Assembly (NCBI GenBank): GCA_009733575.1
Contig: ML769668.1
Location: 1-64,000, forward strand
Reading direction: 5' to 3'
From: Gymnopus androsaceus JB14
Lineage: Eukaryota; Basidiomycota; Agaricomycetes; Agaricales; Omphalotaceae
DNA length: 64,000 nt
Below are positions 21,670-33,843 of the stretch, in pieces. The notes beneath the pieces were generated by a model, which worked only from the letters and a program-made list of their open reading frames with translations, was not told the DNA's origin and ran no database searches. The translations under genes and the position numbers were made by a program. Numbering within the stretch: position 1 is the first letter of the stretch; each line of letters starts with the position of its first letter.

Positions 21670-24600
21670 ATGATGGACGTAAATGCAATTGCAGGATGTA
21701 GCAGGGAAAGGGAGGGCGAAGAATTTTTTGGAATGAGACGGAGATCCTCTATATCTAATACGAATACGGCGACGTCGACGAAGCAGCAGCAACAGCGCGG
21801 TAATTCTCCAGCGCTCTCTACAAAACAGCAACAGCAGCGTCTTCCACCGACGCCCTCGAGGGATATTTCTGCAGGACAAGGGTCTGGAAGTACTGCTGTA
21901 AGGCTGGTTAATGGTCATGGGCACGAGATAGACGGAAATGGAACGCTGCTTTTGTCTCCAACCGCAGCGCTCGAAGCGAATGGCAGGAGGATTTCAGGCT
22001 CAGTCTCGGTTAATGGGCATGGCGCTGGATCTGCTGGAGGGGCTAGCGGAAAGAACAAATCGAGCGCTGGACGGAAAAGCTTGGGAGGGAGAAGCGCCTC
22101 TCCTGTAGCCTCTACTACGTCTTCTGGTCGAAGAACAGCACCACATTCCTCTGCCTCTGCTTCTTCGTCAGCAGGTCCTTCAACTTCGACGATTCCAGCC
22201 AAACGAAAACAACCTCCTTCCATTAATTCTCCTACAGTACCCTCTGCCTCGAATTCTAACGCCAACGACGACCCAGATACAATTCGCTGCATCTGCGGCG
22301 ACACAAACGACGATGGATGGTCTATTGGATGCGATGGCTGCGGTAGATGGGTTCATGGAGTTTGTTTCGGAATCGAGATGAAGGACAAAGAAAACTTACC
22401 TGATAGATGGTGGTGCTGGGAATGCAATCCATCCCTGTTTTCCTCTTCCGGTCCCGGAGGCTGGGATTTAGACAGGGAGAGGCAGAAAGCAAGAGAGTTG
22501 CAGGCTAGGAGAATGAAGATGGCTGAGGAAAGTGGGAACGGAGGCACAGGAGGCGGGAGAAGAAGGCTTACAAGTCCTGGGGTCGAGAGAAAGCCGAGGA
22601 AAACGTCTGGAGGAGGAACTTCGTCGCTATCGATCAACCCTTCTGAAGCGCATTCTCATTCGGCGCATAAACGAAAACGGACTTTTGCTGCTTCCGCTGC
22701 GAGTCCGCTGAGTGCGACGCCTACAACTGCGACAATGGGAGGTTTTCCGTTTCCGAATGGATATGGGAAACCAAATTCTTCATCATCATCGTCACATCTC
22801 CTTCATCCGAACGCGCATTCTCACTTAAATCCCAGCCCCGACGACTTTATCGACGTTGACGAACCTTATCCCGAAGATATCATACCGCAGAAAGAAACTC
22901 GGGATCGTCTGCAAAGACAAGCTGCAGAATGGAGGGGTGTATCTGCTATTGGTACTTCTCCTTTTTTGTCTACGGAAAAGACGAACCCGCCTCCCCCAGG
23001 CTGGCCGTATTTCGATTCTACGCCTGTTCAACTACCCCCCGCGCGCGCTCCTCATCAAGCACCAGTTTCCTTACGTCCACTCAACGCAACAGGTCCCTCT
23101 CCAACTATCCTGCCACCAACATACGCTCTACACACTACTCAACCTCTCCCATCGCATTCTTTCGTGGCTCCCTTTCCCTCCGTTATCACGCCTTCTTCTG
23201 AATACCTGAAAGATCCGCTCAATGGATACGCTGTACTGGGCATGCCGAAACCAAAAGTACATTTGATGGGTCCCCCGCTGGACGTTTGTTTGGATGCGAG
23301 GGGGATTGGGGGTATAGGAGCGGGTGGCATGAACGAGGAGTTTGGAGAAGAAGGGGAGGAGGTAAAGGGCAAAGGCAAGGGAGATGGGCAATGGGTACGA
23401 AGTGGTTGTTGGCCTAATGCTGTTTTGAGGCCAGTTCTTTGTGATTCAGCGAAAGCGAAGAGGAAGCATGGGAAGCGGAAGGGGAAGAAGACCAGGAAAG
23501 CGAGTGGGAATAAGGCCAGTGAAGACGAAGCATCGGCGTCAAGGTCCAGGAATCATGGTGCGGGTGCACAGTCAGACGGAGACGCAGGGGGGGACTCGGA
23601 TTCAGACTCGGATCCCCAGGCACTGTCATTCGCGATATTTGCGTTGAGGGATTTAAAGGCTGATGAGGAGGTTGTGCTGGGTGAGTATCGTGTGTTGTCG
23701 ATTTAAAACAACTCTTTACGTTTACTGACGAATCTCGTAGGCTGGGAATGGGACGATGCTAACGTAGTCCATCTATTGCCGGCGCTGGTTGAAGGCAAGG
23801 GCGTGTTTCCGTGAGTGTTTCCTGCGTTATCTGCTTTTTCGTTATTTTCGTTTGTTTCCGTTTTCTTTTTCGTTTGGAGATTGTAGATTTTCTGTTCCGA
23901 GATTCGAGATATGATTCTTCGTTTGTTTCATTTTTTCGTCAAAGTTTCCTGAACCGTCGTGATTTTACCTGGTTTTTCCTTCTTTCGTCCTTTTGCTTTC
24001 ACCCATCTCGAATAAAGCTAACCAATGTTCTGAAAATCTTCAGTCCCGCACAACTTTCCTCCTACAAGCTCCAAATGGCGAACATTCTTCGTTCTCTGGG
24101 CGCCACATTCGCTACTTGTGCGTGTGGGGAGGCGGTCGGTGCTTCCGCCTTTGCTTCCTCTAGTGCAAGTGCCGGTTCAGCAGGTGTGGGAGAAGGTTTG
24201 GGTGCAGACGGGGTAGAGAAGTATGGAAATGGGCCAGAAGCAAGGGGCTGTGTGTTGAGGAGGATGAAGGAGTTTGTAGATGGCGTGTATGATTCTTTGG
24301 ATGGGAACGGGCAGGAGAAGGAACGGGAAAGAGCGCGTGTGGATATGCATGAGCCGAAGGACGACCTTGCTATTGGCAACGCTCGTAAACCGGGGCCGGA
24401 ACTTATATCCAGTGGGAAGCCTGAGCAGCTGGAGCGAAGACGTCATCCAGGGGGAGCTGTAGACGTGGAGATGACCGACCTTGACCTCAGGCATAGGCGT
24501 TCTTCTTCTTCACCGAGAGCAGTTGCTACACGGAGACTTTCTCCTCGACCCGAGTCACTAGCAGCACCTGTACCATCGTCTTCCGCTGTTCTCTCATCGA

Positions 24601-27600
24601 GTTCCCCTTCAGCTTCACCGTTACCGCTACCTCCATCTTCGAATCTGAATTCGAATCATCATCCAAACTCGAATTCGACCGCTCCGCCTACTCACGACCT
24701 CGGCCCTCTAATCGGCGTCCCTCGCGGCTTTAGGACTCGGGAGAGGATACCTGGGAGCGGAGGCTGGGGTGGAGTTGAGATGGATTTAGAGTTTGAGGGG
24801 GCGTTAGGTCCTAGACCTCAAGCTCAACCCAAGCCGAAGGAGCGGGAGCATGCGGAGGCACTGCCTCTCCCTCTGCACATTTTTCCTCCATACCTTCCAC
24901 ATCCCTCATTTGCTTTCGGATATGCATACCCTCCGCCTCATGCAGGAATTCCAGGCTTTCCTGCACCCTATGGACTGCCTCCTTGTTCCTTTCCATCGCC
25001 CTTTTTTTCCCCGTTCCCATCCGCTCACTCATACCCGTATCCTCATCCCTATGGGCTTCGGCCTAATCCTTCCCCGAGCGTCAACCAAAGTTCGATCTCG
25101 CGCACGGATGGGAATGTGGATCTGTATTGGGGAACACGGCCTGCTCGAGCGGCGGAGGATGTTGATGAAGATGGAGAAGTGGAGGTCGACATTGAGGGTG
25201 ATGAGGAAGGGGATATAGAGGTGGATATCGATATTGAGGGTGATGGTGATAAGGACGGTAAGTGATTTTGCGCCGTCCGTTCTTGCATTCGATTCTTTTT
25301 ATCTGAATTAATTCAACTATTTCGCTTTCTATTGTCTTCTTCTGTGGTTGCCTATGTTCATCTCCCTTTCACAGATCCATTACCCCCTCAACGACATCGG
25401 CGAAAACGTTCGATTCATCATCGGAGGAAATTATCTACCTCTGCACGGATGGACGATCCAGCCACGCAAGAACATGAGCTCGATGAGGTTGAGGAGATGG
25501 AGGTCCCGCCGAAAATGAAGCGAAGGTCGATGCATCGCAGAAAGGAGCTGCATATCGCGGACAGAACAGTCTCCGGCGCCACGTCTATGGAAGTTGACCA
25601 AGATCATCACGATATTGTTCGGGCTCAGAATGGTATGTTTTCTCTTATTGAATTTTCTGTGTATTGATTCGAATTCTTTTTATAAAGTGACACCGAGTCC
25701 TGCAGTACCACCATCATCGTCATCTTCTATTCCTATCCCTACAATATCCATGACTGCGCCGTCCTCTCCTCCACAAATCTCTCTTCCTCCTCCATCATCT
25801 CGTCCCATCCTCGACGTTGAAACTGCAATGACATCCCCGCTCATGTCACTGGCCAATCTGTCCCTTTTATCGCCTGCGATTCCTATCCCTGCGTCTACGT
25901 CTGGACGCTCATTCCCGTTTTCGGAATCAAGTGTGCAGGGGCGCAAGGCAAGATCAAAACCTTTGACCAAGGATCTTTGGTGCGACACAACTACGTCTGC
26001 ATCTGGGTCTTTCGGATTTGCCCCTCACGAACAGGAACGAGAACGCTCAAGATCTCCGACGGTGGCACCAAGGGCATTAGCAGTTGACCCACTTGCTGCC
26101 TTGGCCGCTGCAGCTGCAGCTGCTAGGCCTATTTCGCCTCTGCCCAATAGGAATGCTATGCAAGTACGGGATGAACAGCAAGAACGGTGGAGGTCCCGAT
26201 CCCGGTCACGGTCGCCTTCTCAGAGACGACCGAATACGGCAATGCTCTCTGCCCGTTCTATCTCTAGTTCCAAATCCCCAGGACATGATGAGCGTTTACA
26301 GAACGACGGGTATCCTCCTTCCGATGGCCGAGATGAACGATATCAATCTCACGATCCATCTGTGCATGCCCACGACGCTGTCCTTGGACCAGGAGGAATC
26401 CGCGTTCTCAGCTCTCCAGAGCATGCGTGGGTTCCATTGAGGAGGGGTATTAGTGTTTCTTCATCGTCTGGTGCGATGTATGATTCTCAAGATGGGGACG
26501 ATGTTGGTTCTGCCATGACTAGGGATGAGAGTTCTGATCCTTCCTCTGCTCATATGGCGGAGGATGGATTTGATAACGGGAACCATAATGGGAAGACGAG
26601 TTTGGAGGTAAAGCTAGAGATGGTGGAGGAAGCGACTTGGCTTGCTTCGGGTCCGGGTTCAAATGCGAGTGGCGAGGTGGTAATTGATCTGATTTCCAGT
26701 CCGACCCGCAGGGATACTGTGGATGCGGATTCGATGCAAATTGACGACGACGCAAGTATTCCTCCCACTGCGAATTACCAACATTCGCATTCGCCTTCCG
26801 CTCACGCCCACCAAAATTCGAACCCGCTCTCACCCTCGGCGACAAATACAGATTCATACGTGGCTCCTCTTTCCCCACTCTCACCACCTCCGCAAAACTT
26901 GGACGAGATTCCGCCTTGGCCTGCATCTCCTTCGCCTTCGCGTTCTTCAGCTTCACTACAACGTGGTTCTCCGATGTCTGCTGTAGGGGAGTCTGCGTTT
27001 CCTGCCAATCCAGTAAACGAGAGACGCAAGAGTGCCTCTCCTTCAGATGCTGTTCACTCGCATTCGATGCCCTCACCGATGAGTGCGCTGTCATCGGTTG
27101 GATCGTCACCCGCATTCGATCATAAGGTGGCTTTGGATGAGCACTTGGGACTGCGAGATGCTGCAGACGCTGCGGGCAATGTGACGGTGGCGAGGATGAA
27201 GACTGCTGTGTCTTCCTCCCCACTTTCTTCACCGTTGTCTTCTCCTGTGGAGAATCTGATTTCTTTGCCTGCGCATTCAGCTCCTGCTCCGTTTACTGCT
27301 TCCATATCTACTACTGGCTCCGCAGAAAATGCTCCTGAAGACACAGCGGAGATGCAGATAGACGAGCCGAAGATTGAAAGCGTTTCATCTCATCCTCAAC
27401 CCGCAACACCTTCTGATGTCCCAACCCTCGAACATTCAGCGTCAATGTCACCCTCGTTAGGGAACACATCGCCTGCTACACCTCCTGAAGTCGAGCCGAT
27501 GGAAGCAAATGATAGGGTTGCTGACAAGTTTGAGGGAAAAGGTGAAGATCCCTCGAATCCGGGTAAGTTATTTAGCTCCAATGGGTATCCATTTCGCTAA

Positions 27601-29142
27601 CTGAAACCTCTGAATGCAGAAGCAAGCTTGAATGTCAACGCAGACCTACAAGAGTCACTACCACCCTCCTCAGCAGTTGAACTAAACGGTCAACATATGG
27701 AGCATACTGATGGTAGAGTCTTTTTGCATCTTTTGTGCTTTAATTAGCTCATTTCTTTTTCCCCGCCAGCTTCCGCCACTTCTACTGGGCATACGCTGCA
27801 AACGCCCACTACGACTCTCTTTGCAACTCCTTCGACGCCGACGCAAGCGCCATCGAAGGTGAAGATGTCATTGAAAGACTTTGCGATGCGGAAGAGACGG
27901 CAAAAGGAGGAGGAACAGCAACGGGAAAAGGAAGAGAGGGAGCGGGAGGAGCAGAAGAAGGATATTTCTGCGGAGGAGTTAGAGCTCAAGGATGAGGATG
28001 GGAAGGAGGATAACCACTCGAAGGACTCGGAGGAAGGGACAAATCGAGCGGAGGTCATGAAGGAGCTTATGGAGGACGACGCAACTATGCATGCAGCGTC
28101 TCCTACTTCCCTAGTCTCCGTTGCACCTGCTAAGCAACAGACGGAGGACTGTGAACGCAAGCAATCGCAATCCGACGTGGACGTGATTATGAAAGCCTCC
28201 GAGACGTTGAACAAGCTTATGGTAACATCGAAGGCGGTGGGGACGACGACGACGAAGATGGTCAATGGGCTTGCCGAACATCCTTCCTTCTCTGCCTTGC
28301 CCCCTTTCTCTCCTGCCACGGTGCTCTCGCCGTCTCCGACCATTTTCAGTCAGACTTTGTTGCCCCGTCGGTCTAGTCCGTTTGCCCCGTCGTCATTAGC
28401 TCAAGACACATCGCCTAAGGAGTTGCCCCAAGTTTCATCCGAACGTGCATCCAAACATATTCGCAGAGCTTCCCACGAGGATGGAGAAATCGTGGATAAT
28501 GATGACCAGACTTCTTCTCCTTCAGCGCCTCCCCCACCCCCTTCAATCTCGAACAAACAATCCTCTCGTTCGTCATCAATCCCTAAATCCTACTCACCCC
28601 CACCTCGACCATTCAAGTTCCCGGACACCAATGCAGCGAATGAGCAGCGTTCACGAACTCCTCCCACGCAGCCCCGTTCATTCGTTTCGCGCTCACCATC
28701 AGTATCCTCTCTGCCACATGGGAGTCCGCCGACGCGGAGCCTGGGCCTAGGTGGTAGTGGTAACACTTCCATTCCCGCTCCTCTAACTTCAACGGCAGCC
28801 TCTTCCCCTGCAACTTCAGCTCCTCTGACTGCACCTCCGGCAGCTTTGCCTGCCGTCAACCCTGCTTTAGGTCGTACTCCTCCCTCCGGCCCTCGAGCCC
28901 TACGTCAATTGCAACAAAGACAGGATGCAGGAGGAAGAGGATATCCAGGTGATCGTAATGGCGGTGGTAACATGTTCCTTTCTCGTGGGGCACCGTACGA
29001 TTCCAGGGATAGAGACCGGTTTAGAGATCGCGGGGGAGATTTTGGAAGGGATAGTAGGGACAGAGACAGAGATCGAGATCGAGAGTGGAGTAGTGGTCCC
29101 CAAAGAATTAGAGCAAGGGACAGTGGTGGATGGGGGAGATAG
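21670..29142 (+). CDS. set3: Set3-like PHD-finger/SET-domain protein (copy A, intact)
   Basis: Seven exons (21670-23680, 23741-23810, 24044-25257, 25375-25632, 25688-27562, 27620-27712, 27770-29142) give a frame of about 2,297 residues. Short poly-Gln runs lie near the N-terminus. The PHD finger at about residues 205-255 (IRCICGDTNDDGWSIGCDGC to WWCWECN) has the full Cys4-His-Cys3 pattern and the Trp expected of an H3K4-methyl reader. A SET domain spans about 500-700 (LGMPKPKVHLMGPPLDVCLD, RSGCWPNAVLRPVLC, DEEVVLGWEWDDANVVHLLP); the canonical NHSC motif and catalytic Tyr region are changed, as in Set3/MLL5-type inactive SET domains. The rest is Ser/Pro-rich and probably disordered, with an acidic patch ending exon 3, a charged coiled coil near 1870-1930 and an RD-rich tail. 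By family, it would scaffold a Set3-type histone deacetylase complex in the nucleus. Confidence 0.9.
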
Positions 29143-30498
29143 TTCTGCGGAGGTGTGTGTATGTTGCATTGTGCTTCGATGGCCTACGTTTGTCTCTTTT
29201 GATAGTGTTACTGTAGTTTCGTCGTATATCCTTATTTGCTTTCTGATGTTTTTTTTTCCTGATTTCTCTGTTTTACTTTCCTTGGTTCGTTCCTGTCTCT
29301 CCCTCGTTTCTTGTGGTTCTATTGGGTGTTTGAATCTCTTCTCATGTCACATAACTTATCCATGACCAGCTTTCGTTTTCGATGTGGAAACAATTATTGC
29401 GTTTTTATTTCTCTCTTCCTCATTCAATCCTTTCCTTCTCATTGCTTTCGTGTTTGCTCTAGGTTATCTATCGAATAATCAAAGCTTTGTACCTACCGAA
29501 CAAGAAAATCGAAACATACCAATCAAATACTGTAGGCGAATGAATTTTTCGTGGTTACTCCGACGTTCTCTTTCTTTTCCAACAAAGGAACGAAACGAAT
29601 TACGCCTAATGTAGTGGTTCATCTCCAAGTTCCTCACTGACACGTTTCGGGATCCCAGCAACATATACAATGATGACCTAAATACCACTTTCAACTATTC
29701 TCAACCCACGTCTCGAATATCTTGTTGGATCCATCGTGCAGTAATTAGCAGGCTGTGAACAGCTGCAGCGAGTGGGTCCTTGGAATTCGGAATCTGAATC
29801 CCTGTACAAACTCGGAACTCGAACGTTTCCGAGTCCTTCATGTTTGCAAAGATTAAATGAGGAAGCAAATGAACAGTGCATACTGTAGGACTTTTCCCGA
29901 CTTCTGCTTCTAGGTCCAGACATTCTGCAAGTGATTTGTAAATCTTACACTTTGTCTCAAGCTTCGATGTTCGCGTCGTCTTGCATCATACCCTCATGAT
30001 AATTCGTCTTAGCGCCGGTCAAGTCCGGCAAGTCCCCGACTCGAAGATGAAGAAGTGCTATTCCAACAGGAATACAAGATACATTCACGAAATATACAGT
30101 AATTGTCTCTCACTCGATGCTTTAAGGACGTATGTCTACAAGGAATTTAATTAGAATGCTCAACGCGGAGATGTAGAACACACCCTCATGAAAGACCAAC
30201 TATTATGTTCCTCCCATCCGCAACCACTTGGTCTTCATGATACAAATGACACTAGAGTGAAAATAGCTGGTCGGATATTTTCGCAGGTGTGCGCAGTCGA
30301 TGGTTGTATGAGCCTCTTAGCGTCGAATGATAAAATCTTTCACGCTATGGTCAGTACTGTCATTTCCTACAAAACAGTATCATGAGCAACGACATCGAGG
30401 GTGTGCACAGGCATTTCCATGCAATTGAAATGGGTCCTGTTCTGTTAACGAAACACCATATAAGCGAGTAACATGAGCAGTGGTGCGATATAAAGCAA
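29143..30498 (+). other. Set3 3' flank shared by all three copies
   Basis: Non-coding. It is nearly identical to 52171-53524 and, inverted, to about 37660-39070. The T-rich first 400 bp is likely the 3' UTR. Identity with copy C stops abruptly after GCGATATAAAGCAA (30498 and 53524). No gene recognised inside. Confidence 0.6.
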
Positions 30499-31290
30499 TC
30501 CGACATCCATCATACATTCTCCGAACGAACGTTGGGTTACTGTCGTCGGCGATGGTGAATGGATCACTTACACTGCTCTCGCGTGGAGGAACAAGGCCTT
30601 TGGAAACGGTATATTGTTTGCTTGGGGACCGGATTTGAACACATACGCTGTGCTCGAGTCCAAGGTCACTCTCAAGTTGTACGAGAATTTCAAGGAAGCT
30701 GGAAAGGGAATGAAAGGTCTCAGTAGTTGGGGTATGGATGCACTTTACGGAGGACCGCTGCTTGCTGCGAGAGGGAATGGGTTCATGGATGTTCTGGGAT
30801 TGGGAGTCGGGAAAGGTGGTTAGGAGGATCTGAATGTTGATGCAAAGGAGGTCGGCGCATCTTTCTTCTACGTTTACCTCTACTGATACGTTTCTACCCA
30901 GGTCTACTGGTCAACAACCGATTCCCTCGTCGCCATCGTCGCAGAAGATTCGTTCTACATGTTAAGTTTGACCGTGACAGCGTATGAGGAACGATTAACG
31001 AGTGGAGTGGAGTGGAGATTGATGATGAGGGTGTGGAGGAGGCGTTTGAAGTTATAGCTGATGTCGCGGGGGTATACCGTCTTTGTTCACTGCGACCTTA
31101 CCATTAGCTTATGCTCATGCTCAACGGCGTGAAAACCGCAAAATGGGTCAGCGACTGCCTCATCTACACTACCGCATCCAACAGGCTGATGTATTTTGTC
31201 GGGAACGAAAGCTTTAGTATTAGTCCGTTATCGTCTTCAAACTCAAATGCAAAAGGCCCGCATTCACTGCCACTAGAATACGTTGTATTA
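30499..31290 (+). pseudogene. COPB2 (beta'-COP, Sec27) central fragment
   Basis: The translation gives NERWVTVVGDGEWITYTALA and WRNKAFGNGILFAWGPDLNT, then YAVLESKVTLKLYENFKEAG, GPLLAARGNGF and, after a one-base shift near 30790, MFWDWESGKVVRRI. After an intron it gives VYWSTTDSLVAIVAEDSFYM, then IDDEGVEEAFEVIADVAG in another frame, and GVKTAKWVSDCLIYTTASNR with YFVGNESFSIS. This is the region after the first WD40 propeller of the beta' subunit of the COPI vesicle coat. At least three frameshifts and the absence of the N- and C-terminal parts make it a dead fragment. An inverted copy is at 36.88-37.66 kb, and a different COPB2 piece follows copy C at 53.6 kb. Confidence 0.8.
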
Positions 31291-31539
31291 TATCTGTGAT
31301 AAACATGTGTGCACCTAGATACGGCTTCCAATATCGCGTCCATAAGTCCAGGACATGTTAAGCAAAATCCTGTCAGGTGTGAGCGTCTTCCTATTCCCCA
31401 ATCATGAATAAATGGGCTGAAATCGTGATTAAAATCAGTGCACCACTGCAAAGAATGGCCAGTACTTATCGTTGTTCTGTTCAAGTTCTCCCCAGAGTCT
31501 ATGTAACCATTGGGTTAAAGGATTAGAAGAAGAAAGGCA

Positions 31540-32838
31540 AAGTGACGTACTCATCCATAAGCACCCAGTTCGAATGTGATGTATCCTCCGACATTACACA
31601 CATTCTTCAGTACTGCTGAGACCAATATCGTCGTGCACAAACTCAACCAATGTGAGTGATAGACTGGAAAGCACCAATGGACCTGCATAGATCAAGAAAA
31701 GCAAATAAAGCACGGTAAGATTCCATCGGAGGACCCTCGCTTCTGCCGGAGTGATTCGCCCAGATGGGAGAGGCCTCCAGGCACACCACCAATAATTATG
31801 CTTCAGCTTGGCTGAAGCATAGTGTGAAGTAAATTATTTCAACACCTATGCAAAATGTACTTTTCCAGACAAATATGGAAGATAATTATTTCGGTAGACT
31901 GATGAATAAATAAAATTCCTACCTTCTGAATTTTGAAAGTTAGACTGATTTCCAAAAGAAGTGATTTCAATTGAACTCTGAAACAACAATTTCAAGGGAG
32001 ACTGAATGCTTTTATTTCATAATAAGAGTGAAAGAAATTGCTTCGAAGAACCCTTTCAGCTGGTTTCCGAAAGACAATACTTCAATTTTCGGACCGGACC
32101 GGGCCGCTGCCACACCGCACAGCGAAAGGCAATCTTTCAGCGGAAAATTGAATTGTTCTTTGAAACAATTACTTGCACTCTTATTGTGAAAGAAGAACTT
32201 TCAAGTCCACATTAAAACTATCTGTTTTCAGAGTCCAATTGAAAATTCTCCCTTCAGAAGTACGTGTAAATTCAAAAATTCAGAAGGTAAGAACTTTATT
32301 CATTCGTCACTCTATCGAAATAATCATTTTCCATATTTGTCTGAAAAAGTATATTTCACATAGGTATTGAAATAATTTACTTCAGACTATGCTTCAGTCA
32401 AGCTGAAGCATAATTATTGGCGGTGTGAGGGTTTATGATATCTTCGTTAGCGCTATTCGCTTGATTTGAGACATTGGCCTGTAGAAGATGAAGCCGAATC
32501 CGTTACATTGTGCTCAACAGAGAGCGACGTGTTAGAAATTCAGACAGGGCAATGGAGAAGATAAGCTGTAGATGCGGCAGATCAAAAACAGTGGGAGGAA
32601 ACACGCTCTGAGGGCTACGAACAATAGGAAAAAATATAGTTTTGTAGTCCGACTTGGTGAAGAGAAAAACTGTCTTCAGGTGGTAATGAAGACGGATTAT
32701 CGTATAGAGACCGGGATACATTTTGATAAATGCAATCAACATCCTTGGTCTCGGAATGCGGAGCCAATTTATTCCTGCATCCAAGGGATGTTCGAAACGG
32801 GTATATGTCCATGAGGAGATGAGCGCATGCCTATCCAT
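31540..32838 (-). pseudogene. UbiA-type prenyltransferase fragment split by a MITE
   Basis: Right of the MITE, the minus strand encodes WLRIPRPRMLIAFIKMYPGL, HYHLKTVFLFTKSDYKTIFF and, after small shifts, LHLLQANVSNQANSANEDII. Left of the MITE it continues RPLPSGRITPAEARVLRWNL, then a hydrophobic helix (TVLYLLFLIYAGPLVLSSLS) and NVCNVGGYITFELGAYG. The Asn/Asp motif followed by INKPxRPLPSGRI is diagnostic of UbiA-superfamily membrane prenyltransferases. The intact protein would be a multi-helix membrane enzyme moving a prenyl chain onto an acceptor; which acceptor cannot be told. A stop, frameshifts and the 646-bp insertion within the active-site motif kill this copy. An inverted copy lies at about 35.39-36.70 kb. 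Confidence 0.7.
31779..32430. mobile_element. 646-bp foldback MITE, 3-bp target duplication AGG
   Basis: The element 31782-32427 begins CACACCACCAATAATTATGC and ends with the inverse (AATAATTATTGGC-type, mirrored). AGG flanks both sides (31779-31781, 32428-32430). The terminal hairpin motif GCTTCAGCTTGGCTGAAGC is itself palindromic. The inversion continues through nearly the whole element, giving arms of about 300 bp around a GC-rich centre (GGACCGGACCGGGCCGCTGC). No ORF. Relatives are at 35740-36392 (mirrored locus copy) and 63164-63782. Confidence 0.85.
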
Positions 32839-33649
32839 CCATACTGTCCGCTCTTCCTTCCGTACTTGCTAGATGTGGGCAGGAGTCCTGACGGTCGGCT
32901 GTCGTTCAGATAGATTTTGAACATCGAGCATAGTGCATGGACGAAATTGGCAAAAGGCCTACTACCGCAGAAACAAATGGCTACTTGCATGGCATTCTTC
33001 TCGTCTATGATTAAGTTAGCTCGGAGGGTTGAAGTTTTCTTCCAAATTGTTGATTTCTCCGGGTTCAGCGATGGATTTCAGGTGTAGATTCCTGCGAAGG
33101 CAATATGTTGACAGGCCAGATACACCGATCTTGCACCGATCTCATTCAAAATTTCTTGCGATAAGGCTCATGGATTGGAGGGCGCCACTATTCTATGGAA
33201 TGTAAATCATCTGTACCTAGCTAATGGGCCCAGTTTTCATCAGTGACAAGCAAGAGTAATCGGAAGAAAGGTGAAGGAATGAGAAGAAAGACGGAAGTCC
33301 AGCGCTTAGGTTGCGGCCCGACTACACCGTCCGATGATTTAGGCGCCTTGAACAATCTTGCGTTGTACATCACTGCCTATTCAATTTCGAGTTGCAACCT
33401 TTACCTTTTTTCAACTTGGGGCTCATTGACCAAAGGATCTGAAAGTATTCCTCGGGTAGTATTTCGCATGGTCTACTCGCTTTTACAGAGCTTTGTCGTT
33501 CATTTTTACAGGCCCGGGACTGCGTCGCATCTATGCTAGGGACCGGAGCTTCCTTCCTCCTTCTTTCGAACAAGAACAGTGGGAACACGCTCTAGGTTCT
33601 GTTGACATTACAGCCACTCCCATTATTTCTCCAAATGCCCACCATACTC
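32839..33649. other. Left-arm end of the first palindrome; unrecognised host-like DNA
   Basis: Mirrored by 34532-35360. Open segments such as KSIAEPGEINNLEENFNP (minus) and RDRSFLPPSFEQEQWEHALG (plus, about 33540-33600) look like decayed coding DNA, but I do not recognise the families. Confidence 0.4.
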
Positions 33650-33843
33650 TCTGGCAGCAAAGTACTCATTACTGGTGCCAACGGATACATTGCTTCATGA
33701 TAGACTCTATTGGACAGAGGTTACAGCATTCGAGGTGCTGTCCGATCCGCAGAGAAAGGAACACGGATGAGAGAGATATCTTCAAAGAGTATGGAGTTAA
33801 ACTCGAGTTCGTTGTTGTACCGGATATTACAAAGGTTGTCTAA
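33650..33843 (+). pseudogene. Extended SDR (Rossmann) N-terminal fragment, first copy
   Basis: KVLITGANGYIAS, then after a short deletion and shift RLQHSRCCPIRRE-type out-of-frame sequence, then EYGVKLEFVVVPDITKVV. The pattern is the first ~60 residues of NAD(P)-dependent dihydroflavonol/cinnamyl-reductase-like extended short-chain dehydrogenases: the GxxGxxA nucleotide loop followed by the strand ending PDITK. It stops at TAA just before the Set3 5'-UTR intron motif and forms part of the non-palindromic spacer between the A and B arms. Confidence 0.7.

Noticed and set aside
22353..22637. Minus-strand frames across the Set3 gene in copies A and C (for example 27744-28343)
   Set aside because: Shadows of strongly biased coding DNA; the plus-strand exons carry the domains and splice signals.
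29678..30400. Short open frames in the Set3 3' flank (for example 29678-29923 minus, 30188-30385 plus)
   Set aside because: Not preserved as open frames in the mirrored copy, no motifs, and no splice support.
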